Positions 16,508 through 25,271 are shown, numbered from the stretch's first letter. The stretch is DNA of 64,000 nucleotides from Cryobacterium arcticum (GCF_003185895.1 NZ_QHLY01000005.1:767476-831475); one strand, 5' to 3'. A program made the numbers and translations. The notes: generated by a model from the sequence alone, not told the origin.

Positions 16508-18225
16508 GCGTGGTCGGTACGGCCGCCACCCGCACCGGGCACTACCTGCGCGCGCTGCTGCCCAGCTGGCAGGACTACCGCGACGTGAAGCGCACCTGGC
16601 GCGGCGACCTCGTCGCCGGCCTCACCGTGGGCATCATCGCGCTGCCGCTCGCCCTGGCCTTCGGCGTCAGCTCCGGCGCCGGCGCCGAGAGCGGACTCAT
16701 CACCGCCATCGTGGCCGGCGTGATCGCGGCGGTGTTCGGTGGTTCGAACATCCAGGTCTCCGGTCCCACCGGCGCCATGGTCGTGGTGCTCGGCCCGGTC
16801 GTCGCGGCGCACGGGGTGGGCGTCGTCGCCATCCTCAGCCTGATGGCCGGCCTGATCGTCATTCTGGCCGGGGCGCTCAAGCTCGGCCGCGCGGTCACCT
16901 TCATTCCCTGGCCGGTGATCGAGGGCTTCACCCTCGGCATCGCCGTCATCATCTTCCTGCAGCAGGTGCCCGCCGCGATCGGCTCGAAAGCCGGGCCGAG
17001 CAGCAACGCCTTCGTCGCGGCCGTGCAGTCCGTCGGCACCGTCGACTGGTCGACCGTGATCGTGCCCGTCGCCATGGTGCTGCTGGTCGCGGCGATCATG
17101 CTGCTGGCGCCCAAGGTGCACAAGAAGCTGCCCGGTTCGATCGTGGCCATCATCGTGGTCACGATCATCGCCAACCTGGCGAACCTGCCGCTGGCCCGCA
17201 TCGGCGAGCTGCCCGCGTCGCTGCCGTTGCCGATGCTGCCGCAGCTGGATGCCGGCCTGCTCGGCTCGTTGATCGGCCCGGCCCTCACCATCGCGGCGCT
17301 CGCCGCGATCGAGTCGCTGTTGTCGGCCCGGGTGGCCGTGTCGCTCTCCGACACCGGCCCTTACGACGCCGACCGCGAGCTGGTGGGCCAAGGCCTCGCC
17401 TCCATCGCCTCCGGCTTCTTCGGCGGCATGCCCGCGACCGGGGCGATCGCCCGCACGGCCGTGAACATCCGGTCGGGCGGCCGCACCCGGCTCGCCGCCA
17501 TCGTGCACTCGATCGTGCTGGTGGGCGTGGTCTACCTGGCTACCGGGGTGGTCTCGCAGATCCCGCTCGCGGCTCTCTCCGGGGTGCTGATGATGACCGC
17601 GGCGCGCATGATTTCGGTCGCCACCGTGCGCAGCATCATCGGCTCCACCGGCTCCGACGCCACGGTGTTCATCATCACCGCGCTCGTGACGGTGTCGGTC
17701 GACCTGATCGTGGCCGTGGGCATCGGCATCGCTGTGGCGGCGTTCTTCGCGCTGCGGTCGGTGTCGGCCTCCAGCGGGGTGCATCGGGAGGAGCTGCCCG
17801 GCACGCCCGTCGCCGGCGACGAGCGCATCGCCCTGTTCCGGCTCGACGGCGCACTGTTCTTCGGCGCGGCCGAGCGCATGCTTGAACGGGTCAATCAGAC
17901 CAGCCACATCACCGTGGTCATCATCCGCATGTCGCAGCTGCAGGTGCTCGACGCCACCGGCGCCCGGGTGGTCACCGAGATGATCCAGGCGCTCGAACGG
18001 CGCGGCATCACGGTGCTGGTCAAGGGCATCCAGCCGCGGCACCTCAAGCTGGTCACCCGGGTCGGCGTGATCACCTCGCTACGGCACCGCAACCACCTCT
18101 TCACCGAGCTCGACGAGGCGATCGAGCACGCCCGCAGCCACGTCACCCGGGCCGCGGCGGCCGGCGGCAGCACGGATGTGGCCGAGTTCGGCTGGACCTC
18201 CACCATCCGGTTGCCCCGGGACTAG
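16504..18225 (+). CDS. SulP/SLC26-family anion transporter with STAS domain
   Basis: Membrane transporter of 573 residues: about 12-14 transmembrane segments to residue 420 and a cytoplasmic STAS domain at about 438-540 (A-L-F-R-L-D-G-A-L-F-F-G-A-A, then Q-L-Q-V-L-D-A-T-G-A). SulP signatures include F-G-G-S-N-I-Q-V-S-G-P-T-G-A-M and G-F-F-G-G-M-P-A-T-G-A-I-A-R-T-A-V-N. Members carry sulfate, bicarbonate or dicarboxylates; the substrate here is open. Translationally coupled to an ArsR regulator and behind a DosR-like promoter, which hints at induction under low oxygen or redox stress. Confidence 0.92.
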   Translation: MSVVGTAATRTGHYLRALLPSWQDYRDVKRTWRGDLVAGLTVGIIALPLALAFGVSSGAGAESGLITAIVAGVIAAVFGGSNIQVSGPTGAMVVVLGPVVAAHGVGVVAILSLMAGLIVILAGALKLGRAVTFIPWPVIEGFTLGIAVIIFLQQVPAAIGSKAGPSSNAFVAAVQSVGTVDWSTVIVPVAMVLLVAAIMLLAPKVHKKLPGSIVAIIVVTIIANLANLPLARIGELPASLPLPMLPQLDAGLLGSLIGPALTIAALAAIESLLSARVAVSLSDTGPYDADRELVGQGLASIASGFFGGMPATGAIARTAVNIRSGGRTRLAAIVHSIVLVGVVYLATGVVSQIPLAALSGVLMMTAARMISVATVRSIIGSTGSDATVFIITALVTVSVDLIVAVGIGIAVAAFFALRSVSASSGVHREELPGTPVAGDERIALFRLDGALFFGAAERMLERVNQTSHITVVIIRMSQLQVLDATGARVVTEMIQALERRGITVLVKGIQPRHLKLVTRVGVITSLRHRNHLFTELDEAIEHARSHVTRAAAAGGSTDVAEFGWTSTIRLPRD

Positions 18226-18227
18226 GC

Positions 18228-19499
18228 TCAGCGGGCGAGCGACGCCAGTTCGGCGCGGGTGGATGCGCCCACCTTGCGCAACAGGTTGGCCACGTGGAAC
18301 TTGACGGTGTTCTCGCTGATCACGAGCTCCGCCGCGATGGCCTTGTTGCGCGCACCGGAGGCCACGAGTGCGAGCACGCCCTGCTCGCGCGGGCTGAGCC
18401 CCCACTCCGAGGCGGGGGTGAGCGGAGCCAGCGGGGCGTCCAGCGGCAGCGACACGGTCAGCTCCGAGCCCCAGCCGGCGGTGGCCTGCACGTCGAAGCT
18501 GCCGCCGAGCGCGGCGACCCGGGCGGTGAGCGGGGCAACACCGGGGGAGTCGGTGCTGAGCGTGCCGGCGCCGTCGTCACGTATCTGGATGAGCAGGTTG
18601 CTGCCGTCGCAGTCCCACTGCACCCGTACCCGGTTCACCCCGGCCTGCTCCACCAGGGCCAGCACCGCGCCGCGCACGATCGCGCGGCCGGCCTGGGCCA
18701 CCTCGCCGGGCAGGGCGCGGCCGTTCGCGGGCGGCTCGATGAACTGCACATCGAGGTCGCCGAAGCGCACGAGCGGTCGCAGGTCGTCCCGCAACCGGGC
18801 GAACGCCTGCGCCACCGGTTCCTCGGCCAGCGACTTGTCCCGGTCGCTCACCGCGCGCAGGGTCACCATGGCACTCGCGGCCAGCTCGGTGGCGGTCTGG
18901 CGCGCCGCCTCGGCGCTCACACTGCCGGAGCGGAGCACCGCCAGTAGGGACTCCAGTGTGGTGGAATGCGCATCCGTGAGGTCGGCGATGAGCTTGGCCC
19001 GGTCGGCGGAGGCGGCGCGCGAGTCGAGCAGGTAGGCGGGGGGAGCCGCGGCCACCTGCTGGGAGATGCTCGTGGCGACGAGCTGCCAGAGCCGGCCGAC
19101 CACCGCCAGGGTCGACTCCGGATCGGCCGCGCCGGTCATGGTGAGTGCGGGGTCGGTGAGCACCAGCAGCGCACCGGTGGACGCCGTCCAGGCGGTGATC
19201 GGTCGGTCGACGCCGCCGATGACAGCGCGCTGGCCCCACGGGTCGGACGGTTCGGTGCTGAGCCAGCGCCGCACGGTGTCGAGTTCGACCAGGGTGACCT
19301 TGTCGATGATCGCCGGGTTGCCGGCCTTCTTCTGCGGCCGGCCGGTGCAGTCCTCCGTGAAGATCACCAGGGCGCTGTGCCCGATCAGCGGCTGCAGCAG
19401 GTCGGAGAAGCCGCCGGCGATGTCGAGCAGTGAGCTGGCGACTACGCCGTGCAGGGCATCGAGCAATTCGATTGAACGGGCGGTTCCGAGCGATCTCAT
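18228..19499 (-). CDS. LuxR-type regulator with GAF-like and histidine-kinase-type ATPase regions
   Basis: The 423-residue product combines an N-terminal sensory region (about 1-160, GAF-like pattern), a helical linker, a HATPase-like region (about 270-350, with an I-R-D-D-G-A-G N/G1-type motif) and a C-terminal LuxR/NarL helix-turn-helix (about 365-423, L-S-P-R-E-Q-G-V-L and N-T-V-K-F-H-V). No receiver domain and no clear H-box are present, so this is not a complete two-component kinase. It ends 2 bp from the convergent sulP stop and diverges from hxlB across a region with three CCTACCCG half-sites. It is the best candidate regulator of hxlBA. Confidence 0.78.
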   Translation of the reverse strand: MRSLGTARSIELLDALHGVVASSLLDIAGGFSDLLQPLIGHSALVIFTEDCTGRPQKKAGNPAIIDKVTLVELDTVRRWLSTEPSDPWGQRAVIGGVDRPITAWTASTGALLVLTDPALTMTGAADPESTLAVVGRLWQLVATSISQQVAAAPPAYLLDSRAASADRAKLIADLTDAHSTTLESLLAVLRSGSVSAEAARQTATELAASAMVTLRAVSDRDKSLAEEPVAQAFARLRDDLRPLVRFGDLDVQFIEPPANGRALPGEVAQAGRAIVRGAVLALVEQAGVNRVRVQWDCDGSNLLIQIRDDGAGTLSTDSPGVAPLTARVAALGGSFDVQATAGWGSELTVSLPLDAPLAPLTPASEWGLSPREQGVLALVASGARNKAIAAELVISENTVKFHVANLLRKVGASTRAELASLAR

Positions 19500-19507
19500 C
19501 GGGTCAG

Positions 19508-19558
19508 CCTACCCGAAGGTGCCGTGGCGGAGCGGGCTGGCCTACCCGTCCGGGTAGG
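19508..19558. promoter_or_regulatory. Repeated CCTACCCG half-sites in the hxl control region
   Basis: CCTACCCG occurs at 19508-19515 and again at 19541-19548, where it is followed after TC by its exact reverse complement CGGGTAGG (19551-19558), forming an 18-bp inverted repeat. One direct and one inverted copy in a 114-bp divergent intergenic region is typical for a dimeric LuxR-type regulator. The binding protein is inferred. Confidence 0.6.
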
Positions 19559-19613
19559 CAGGCCGCCCATTCGGCGGGCCGCATGTCCGCCCGGCGGCGG
19601 CGAGCATGGAGGA

Positions 19614-20249
19614 ATGGTCTTCACCGATTCACCCCGCAGTGCGGCAGACGATCCGGCCGGCGTTGCCCCGCCGGCGAGCACGGTTCCGTCAGTGTTGGGT
19701 GCGCTGCAGCAGATTCTTGCCGAGAACGCGGCCCTCTTCACCCGGCTGCCCCCGGAGGCGGAGGCGAACCTCGCTGCCGTGGCCGACAGGCTGCGCACCG
19801 CCGACCGGGTCTTCGTGCTCGGCGCCGGGCGCTCCGGCCTCGCGCTCGGCATGACGGCGATGCGGCTCATGCACCTCGGCCTTGCCGTGAACGTGGTCGG
19901 TGAGGTCACCACACCCGCGATCCGCGCCGGCGACGCGCTGCTCGTGGCCAGTGGCTCCGGCAGCACCGCCGGGATCGTGCGGGCTGCCGAGACCGCGCAC
20001 GGCGTGGGCGCGAGCGTGCTGGCCCTCACGACGGCGGCCGACTCCCGGCTGGCCGACCTGGCCGACGTCTGCGTGATCCTCCCGGCCGCCCAGAAACAGG
20101 ACCGCGGCGGCTCCGTCTCGGCGCAATATGCCGGTGCGCTGTTCGAACAGGCGGTGGTGCTGGTCGGCGACGCCCTCTTCTTCAGCCTGTGGCGGGCATC
20201 CGGTGCCACCGCCGACGAGCTCTGGCCGCGGCACGCCAACCTCGAATGA
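19614..20249 (+). CDS. hxlB: 6-phospho-3-hexuloisomerase
   Basis: Second step of the ribulose monophosphate route: isomerises D-arabino-3-hexulose 6-phosphate to fructose 6-phosphate in the cytosol. The 211-residue product is a single SIS domain with V-F-V-L-G-A-G-R-S-G-L-A, the phosphate-binding V-A-S-G-S-G-S-T loop and L-P-A-A-Q-K. The start is uncertain: ATG 19614 directly abuts GGAGG, which is too close; GTG at 19692 (V-L-G-A-L-Q-Q-I) would give a more typical N-terminus. The hxlA gene follows after 38 bp. The pair can fix and detoxify formaldehyde or, run backwards, supply ribulose 5-phosphate. Confidence 0.93.
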   Translation: MVFTDSPRSAADDPAGVAPPASTVPSVLGALQQILAENAALFTRLPPEAEANLAAVADRLRTADRVFVLGAGRSGLALGMTAMRLMHLGLAVNVVGEVTTPAIRAGDALLVASGSGSTAGIVRAAETAHGVGASVLALTTAADSRLADLADVCVILPAAQKQDRGGSVSAQYAGALFEQAVVLVGDALFFSLWRASGATADELWPRHANLE

Positions 20250-20287
20250 CCCTTTCGACCACCCCTCTCAACAGAAAGCAGTTCCCC

Positions 20288-20911
20288 ATGAAGCTTCAGG
20301 TAGCAATGGATGTTCTCACCACCGCCGACGCGCTGGCCCTGGCCGGCAAGGTGGCCCCGTACGTCGACATCATCGAGCTCGGCACCCCGCTGATCAAGGC
20401 GGAGGGGCTGCGCGCGGTCACCGCGATCAAAGAGGCCCACCCCGACAAGATCGTCTTCGCCGACCTCAAGACCATGGATGCCGGCGAGCTCGAGGCTGAC
20501 ATCGCGTTCACGGCCGGTGCCGACCTCGTGACCGTGCTCGGCACGGCCGGCGACAGCACGATCGTGGGCGCCGTCGCGGCTGCCGCCAAGCACAACAAGG
20601 GCATCGTCGTCGACCTGATCGGCGTCGCCGACAAGGTCACTCGGGCCCGTGAGGTCATCACACTCGGCGCCGTTTTCGTGGAGATGCACGCCGGTCTCGA
20701 CGAGCAGGCCGAGGCGGGCTTCTCGCTGGACACCCTGCTCAGCGCCGGCGCGACCGCCCAGGTGCCGTTCTCCCTGGCCGGCGGTGTCTCGGTCGCCACT
20801 ATCGCCGCCGTGCAGCAGGCCGGCGCATCCGTCGCCGTCGCCGGTGGCGCGATCTACGGTGCGGCAGATCCCGCTGCCGCCGCCGCCGAGCTGCGCGCCG
20901 CCATCAGCTAG
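20288..20911 (+). CDS. hxlA: 3-hexulose-6-phosphate synthase
   Basis: Condenses formaldehyde with ribulose 5-phosphate. The 207-residue product is a single (beta/alpha)8 domain of the OMP-decarboxylase superfamily with the catalytic D-x-K-x-x-D motif at Asp59-Lys61-Asp64 (F-A-D-L-K-T-M-D) and the closing phosphate-binding A-V-A-G-G-A-I-Y-G. Start ATG 20288 is fixed by the family N-terminus M-K-L-Q-V-A-M-D. It forms an operon with hxlB, and a long hairpin follows 41 bp after the stop. Confidence 0.96.
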   Translation: MKLQVAMDVLTTADALALAGKVAPYVDIIELGTPLIKAEGLRAVTAIKEAHPDKIVFADLKTMDAGELEADIAFTAGADLVTVLGTAGDSTIVGAVAAAAKHNKGIVVDLIGVADKVTRAREVITLGAVFVEMHAGLDEQAEAGFSLDTLLSAGATAQVPFSLAGGVSVATIAAVQQAGASVAVAGGAIYGAADPAAAAAELRAAIS

Positions 20912-20952
20912 CTTCCGCCCCGCTCGCGCCGAGCCATCCGTGATTCGCGCAC

Positions 20953-20985
20953 AACGGCCCCTTCACTTCGCGTGAAGGGGCCGTT
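20953..20985. terminator. Hairpin between convergent hxlA and HAD phosphatase genes
   Basis: AACGGCCCCTTCAC and GTGAAGGGGCCGTT form a perfect 14-bp stem with a 5-nt TTCGC loop. No U-tract follows on either strand, so its action may be bidirectional or Rho-assisted. Confidence 0.65.
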
Positions 20986-21023
20986 CGCGGTACTCGGGTG
21001 CGGCCGAGGCGGCCGCGCGCGGG

Positions 21024-21692
21024 TCAGCCCAGGAGCAGTTTGGCCAGCTGGTCGGTCGAGTGCACGACCGCGGTGGCCAGCGCGGCCTCTGCCGGCGAGC
21101 CGTAGCCCCACTCGACGAGGATCGTGGGTACGCCGTTCGCGGCGGCACCCTCTGCGTCGTAGATGCGGTCGCCCACCATGACCACGGCGGAGGTGTCGAC
21201 GTCGGCGGCTTCGAAGCGCACGAGGGCTTCGGCGACGATGTCGGCCTTGCTGCTGCGGGACTCGTTCTCGGTGGCACCGACCATGATGGTGAAGTACTTG
21301 GCGAGGTCGAAGTGCGTAAGGATCGCGATCGCGGTGTGCTCTGGCTTGCTCGTGGCCAGGCCGAGCGGGATACCGGCTTCGTGGATGCGCTCGAGCAGTC
21401 CGGCGACGCCGGGGTAGACGGCGGTGTCCAGCGAGGCGGGGCCCTGGTAGTCGGCGCGGTACACGGCCAGCGCCTCGAGGGCTTCATCTGGCGTCATGCC
21501 GGCGTACTCGCCGAAGGCGGCCAGGAGTGGCGGGCCGACGTAGGCCATCAGTTCGGCGTCGGTGGGAACGGGACGGCCGAGCAGGGCGAAGGTGCGGGCC
21601 AGCGAGTTGGTGATCGCCGGGGCGGAGTCCGTGATGGTTCCGTCGAGGTCGAAGAGGATGGCGCTCCAGGTGCGCGTCAAGGTGGGGTTCAC
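21024..21692 (-). CDS. HAD-superfamily phosphatase (phosphoglycolate phosphatase-like)
   Basis: Cytosolic hydrolase of 222 residues from GTG 21692. HAD motif I is F-D-L-D-G-T (Asp15 nucleophile, Asp17 acid), motif II L-A-T-S-K-P-E, and motif IV M-V-G-D-R-I-Y-D; a helical cap lies between motifs I and II. It resembles the Gph/PpaX group acting on small phosphates, and the exact substrate is unknown. The GTG is chosen because upstream codons, although open to 21914, run into non-coding repeat sequence; a TAAGCT-like -10 a few bases upstream suggests leaderless translation. Confidence 0.87.
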   Translation of the reverse strand: MNPTLTRTWSAILFDLDGTITDSAPAITNSLARTFALLGRPVPTDAELMAYVGPPLLAAFGEYAGMTPDEALEALAVYRADYQGPASLDTAVYPGVAGLLERIHEAGIPLGLATSKPEHTAIAILTHFDLAKYFTIMVGATENESRSSKADIVAEALVRFEAADVDTSAVVMVGDRIYDAEGAAANGVPTILVEWGYGSPAEAALATAVVHSTDQLAKLLLG

Positions 21693-21869
21693 TCGCAATA
21701 GCTTAGGGGCGGAGGGGGCAAACCCTTGCACTCGGATGCCAATCAGGGTATGAGCGACACACCTCATTCGGCGACGGATCGCGACCTGCCGGGCGGCCGC
21801 GCGGCACACGCATCCGCTGAAAACCGACCGCTGGTCAGCCGGATCACCGGCAGCCCCGGCGCGCACCAT

Positions 21870-21937
21870 AGCTGTGCCCGCTCCGGACAATTGGTGCCGG
21901 TGCGCCGGCCGCACCTGTCCGAACGGGAAACAGTTGT
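21870..21937. repeat. Palindromic dispersed repeat, copy 2 (inverted orientation)
   Basis: Read on the minus strand, this matches the element at 251-317: AACTGTTTCCCG, GCGGCCGGCGCACCGG and AATTGTCCGGAGCGGG in the same order. It occupies the middle of the 249-bp gap between the phosphatase and nucS. The stem is less perfect than in the other copies. Confidence 0.6.
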
Positions 21938-21941
21938 GGGG

Positions 21942-22637
21942 CTAGAAGAGCTTCGAGGCGGTGTCGTCGAGACCGCGCATGGCGTCGTAGTCGAGCACCA
22001 GGCAGCGGATGCCGCGGTCCTCGGCCAGCATCCGCGCCTGCGGTTTGATCTGCTGCGCGGCGAACACGCCCACCACGGGCGCCAGGTGCGGGTCGCGGTT
22101 CATCAGCTCGAGGTAGCGGGTGAGCTGTTCCACCCCGTCGATGTCGCCGCGGCGCTTGAGCTCAACGGCCACCGAGCCGCCGGAGGCATCCCGCGCCAGG
22201 ATGTCGACCGGGCCGATCGCCGTCATGTACTCCCGGCGCACCAGGGTGTGGCCGTCGCCGAGCAGGTGGATGTGTTCGGCCAGCAGCTTCTGCAGGTGTG
22301 CCTCAACGCCGTCCTTGATCAGGCCGGGGTCGATACCGAGCTCGTGCGCGGAGTCGTGCTGCACCTCGTAGATGCTCACGATCAGCTGGTCGGCAGTCTT
22401 GGCGTGCGTCACCGTCCACAGCTCGGTGATGCCTGCCTCCACCTGCAGCTCGTCCGGCGCCGAGATGGCCAGGCTGCACGGCGGGCTCATCCAGTTGAGC
22501 GGCTTGTAGGAGCCGCCATCGGAGTGCACGAGCACACTGCCGTCGGACTTGAGCATGAGCAGGCGGGTGGCCAGCGGCAAATGCGCGCTGAGCCGTCCGG
22601 CGTAGTCAACTGAACACTGGGCTATTACGAGGCGCAC
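21942..22637 (-). CDS. nucS: Mismatch-specific endonuclease NucS (EndoMS)
   Basis: Performs the non-canonical mismatch repair of actinobacteria, which lack MutS/MutL, by cutting both strands at mismatches. The 231-residue product has an N-terminal DNA-binding/dimerisation domain and a C-terminal RecB-like nuclease domain with catalytic Asp145, Glu159 and Lys161 (G-P-V-D-I-L then A-V-E-L-K-R-R-G-D). The C-terminal S-K-L-F resembles the short tail by which NucS contacts the DNA clamp. Start GTG 22637 gives the family N-terminus M-R-L-V-I-A. It lies 9 bp downstream of an MFS gene. Confidence 0.96.
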   Translation of the reverse strand: MRLVIAQCSVDYAGRLSAHLPLATRLLMLKSDGSVLVHSDGGSYKPLNWMSPPCSLAISAPDELQVEAGITELWTVTHAKTADQLIVSIYEVQHDSAHELGIDPGLIKDGVEAHLQKLLAEHIHLLGDGHTLVRREYMTAIGPVDILARDASGGSVAVELKRRGDIDGVEQLTRYLELMNRDPHLAPVVGVFAAQQIKPQARMLAEDRGIRCLVLDYDAMRGLDDTASKLF

Positions 22638-22646
22638 CAGACGAGC

Positions 22647-23897
22647 TTAACCGGCCCGGTTCGCCTTCGCGCGCTCGCGGGCGGCCGGCGCGGCCAGTCC
22701 GGCCAGCGCCATCAGCAGCACGATCACGTACAGGGCGTTCAGGATGCCCCAGTGCTCGCCGATCAGGCCCAGCACCGGCGGCCCGACCAGGAAGGCGAAA
22801 TAGCCGATCATGGCGACGGCGCTCACCCGGGCGGCCGCGTTTCGGGTGTCGTCGGCGGCGGCCGACATGCCCACGGGGAAGCCGAGCGAGGCACCGAGGC
22901 CCCAGAGCACGGTGCCGACCACGAGCAGCCAGGTCGCCGGGGCGAGGATCACCAGGAGCAGCCCCGCCACGCCCAGGATCGAGCAGGTCCGGAGCACGGG
23001 CACCCGGCCGAACCTGTCGAGCACCGGTCCGCCGAGCACCCGGCCCACGGTCATGGCGGAGACGAACACGCCGAAGACCAGGGCGCCGGTGGCGTCGCTC
23101 TGGCCGTGGCCGTCGACCACCGCCAGGGCGAGCCAGTCGCTGGCCGAGCCCTCGGCGAAGGTCATGCCCAGCACGATCACGCCGATCAGCAGAATGCTCG
23201 GGTCGCGCCACACGGCCAGGTTGGTGCGCATCCGTTCGCGCCAGTTCGGTCGCGGTGCGGTGTTCTGCGCGGCACCCTCTGGGGTATCGCCAAGCGAACT
23301 GCGCCGAGGAACGAAGCGCGCGGCGGCGGCCGCAGCCACCAGCGAGAGGGCGGCGATCAGCCCGAGGTGCCAGCCGACGGCCAGGCCGATCGTGGCTGCG
23401 GTGGCGCCGAGCAGAGCCCCGGCCACGGTGCCCAGGCTGAAACAGGCGTGCAGCAGCGGCATCAGGGTCACGCCGAGTTCGCGCTCCACCGCGGCGCCCT
23501 CCACGTTCATCATCACGTCGAGCGAGCCCATGCCGAAGCCCACCAGCGCCAGGCCGGCGAAGGCGAGCGGGAACGAGCCCCAGAGCGACGCGGCGGCGCC
23601 GACGGTGACGAGCCCGAGCGCCGAGATCGTGACGGCGAGCACCATGGCGCGGCGGGCGCCGAAGAACGCGAGCAACCAGGTGGCAGCGACCAGGCCGATC
23701 ACCGAGCCGGCGGACAGCCCGAAGATGAGCAGGCCGACCTCGTCGGTGCGCAGCTGCAGACCGTCGCGCACCGTGGGGATGCGCGACACCCACGACGCCA
23801 GGCCGAGTCCGCTGACGAAGAACAAGACGAAGACGGCGTTGCGCCACCGCGTCAGTTCGTGCTTCGTGCGGGCGGCGTCGTCGTCGGTCATGCTCAC
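22647..23897 (-). CDS. MFS transporter (YbjJ/Fucose-permease-like)
   Basis: Inner-membrane protein of 416 residues with 12 predicted transmembrane segments and a hydrophilic central loop around residues 200-220 (R-R-S-S-L-G-D-T-P-E). The early W-R-N-A-V-F-V-L-F-F-V-S-G, S-R-I-P-x-V-R and G-M-G-S-L-D-V-x-M-N motifs match the YbjJ-like MFS group. The substrate is unknown. GTG 23897 or ATG 23891 may be the start. The nucS gene follows 9 bp later and the MATE gene ends 10 bp upstream, suggesting one minus-strand transcript. Confidence 0.85.
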   Translation of the reverse strand: MSMTDDDAARTKHELTRWRNAVFVLFFVSGLGLASWVSRIPTVRDGLQLRTDEVGLLIFGLSAGSVIGLVAATWLLAFFGARRAMVLAVTISALGLVTVGAAASLWGSFPLAFAGLALVGFGMGSLDVMMNVEGAAVERELGVTLMPLLHACFSLGTVAGALLGATAATIGLAVGWHLGLIAALSLVAAAAAARFVPRRSSLGDTPEGAAQNTAPRPNWRERMRTNLAVWRDPSILLIGVIVLGMTFAEGSASDWLALAVVDGHGQSDATGALVFGVFVSAMTVGRVLGGPVLDRFGRVPVLRTCSILGVAGLLLVILAPATWLLVVGTVLWGLGASLGFPVGMSAAADDTRNAAARVSAVAMIGYFAFLVGPPVLGLIGEHWGILNALYVIVLLMALAGLAAPAARERAKANRAG

Positions 23898-23907
23898 AAC
23901 GCTAGCG

Positions 23908-25143
23908 TCACCGCGTGCCGACGGATGCGCCGAGTCGCACCCAACTGGTGCCGCGGGCGCGCAGGGAGAGGGTCACCGCCCTGGCGCCGAGGAAACCGAA
24001 CACGAACGCTGCCATCAGCCAGGCCAGGCCGGCCGCGCCGGGCGGCGCCCAGAGCATCACGGCGCCGGCCAGCGGCACGAAGACGGCCAGGTTGGCCAGC
24101 CCGGTCAGGGCGAGGTAGCGGGCGTCGCCGGCGCCGATCAGCACGCCGTCGAGCACGAAGACCAGTCCGCCGAGCGGCACCGACAGGCCGAGAACCACCA
24201 GGGTGGGCGGCAGCAGCACGGTGACCTCGGCCGCGCTGGTGAACAGGCCGCCCAGAACCCAACTGGCGGCCACAACGACCAGGCCGAGCAGCACGCCGCC
24301 GCCGATGCCCCACTCCAGGCAGCGTCGCAACACCAGGTGCACCTGGCTGACGTCGCCCGCGCCGAGCCCGCGCCCCACCAGGGCCTGGGCGGCGATGGCG
24401 AGGGCGTCGAGGGCGAACGCGAGGGCGGCGAACAGGGTCATCGCGATCTGGAAGGCGGCGAGTTCGGGCGAACCCAGGCTGGTGGCCACGAAGACGGCGA
24501 GCAGCATCGCCGCGCGCAGGCTCGCGGTGCGCAGGAACAGCCAGCCGCCGCTGGACGCGCCCCGCAGCATCCCGGCGCGGTGCGGGCGGAGCGGTGCATT
24601 CTCGCGGCGGGCGTGCCGCACGACGACGACCACGTAGACGGCCACCATGCCCCACTGGGCCAGCACCGTGCCGAGCGCCGAGCCGACCAGGCCGAGGCCC
24701 AGGCCGTAGATGAACCACAGGTTGAGCAGGATGTTCACCAGGAACCCGAGGCCGGCGACCCACAGCGGCGTGCGGGTGTCCTGCAGGCCGCGGAGCAGCC
24801 CGGTCGCGGCGAAGACCAGCAGCATGGCCGGCACGCCGAGCATCGACAGGCCGAGGTAGTCCGCCGCAGCCCGGGTCACATCGGCCTCCGCGCCGAAGAC
24901 CGACACCAGCGAGGGGGCGGCGAACCAGCCGGCCGCGGCGAGCACCACACCCAGGCCGAGGGCCAGCCAGAGCCCGTCGATGCCCACGGCCACCGCGCGG
25001 CGGCGGTCGCCGGCACCGAGCCAGCGCGCCACGGCGGGAGTGGTGCTGTAGGCGAGGAAGACCATCAGCCCGATGATCGTCTGCAGCACCGCGCTGGCCA
25101 GGCCGAGGCCGGCCAGCGGCACGGCGCCGAGGTGGCCGACCAT
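23908..25143 (-). CDS. MATE-family efflux protein (DinF-like), N-terminus uncertain
   Basis: Multidrug/cation antiporter-type membrane protein, 411 residues from ATG 25143, with about 11 membrane segments; DinF-type proteins have 12. Family motifs include S-M-L-G-V-P-A-M-L-L, L-R-G-L-Q-D-T-R-T-P-L and G-L-V-G-S-A-L-G-T. The same frame stays open upstream to 25260 and encodes clear MATE N-terminal sequence (R-E-I-L-R-L-A-L-P-A-L-G), but contains no ATG, GTG or TTG before an in-frame TAG at 25263-25261. A CTG at 25206, 9 nt after GGGAG, could start the protein; otherwise the true start has been lost. Confidence 0.82.
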   Translation of the reverse strand: MVGHLGAVPLAGLGLASAVLQTIIGLMVFLAYSTTPAVARWLGAGDRRRAVAVGIDGLWLALGLGVVLAAAGWFAAPSLVSVFGAEADVTRAAADYLGLSMLGVPAMLLVFAATGLLRGLQDTRTPLWVAGLGFLVNILLNLWFIYGLGLGLVGSALGTVLAQWGMVAVYVVVVVRHARRENAPLRPHRAGMLRGASSGGWLFLRTASLRAAMLLAVFVATSLGSPELAAFQIAMTLFAALAFALDALAIAAQALVGRGLGAGDVSQVHLVLRRCLEWGIGGGVLLGLVVVAASWVLGGLFTSAAEVTVLLPPTLVVLGLSVPLGGLVFVLDGVLIGAGDARYLALTGLANLAVFVPLAGAVMLWAPPGAAGLAWLMAAFVFGFLGARAVTLSLRARGTSWVRLGASVGTR

Positions 25144-25271
25144 GGCCGAGTCAGCCAGCAGGAACAGCGGCTCGGCGATGAGGGCCCCGAGGGCGGGCAG
25201 GGCCAGCCGGAGGATCTCCCGGTCGATGGGTTGGGCGCGTAGAAGTTTGATGCGTCCACTCTAGTTACGCC

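Noticed and set aside
22810..25242. 810-codon plus-strand frame across the MFS and MATE genes
   Set aside because: Crosses two well-supported minus-strand genes and their gap; composition typical of antisense frames in GC-rich DNA.
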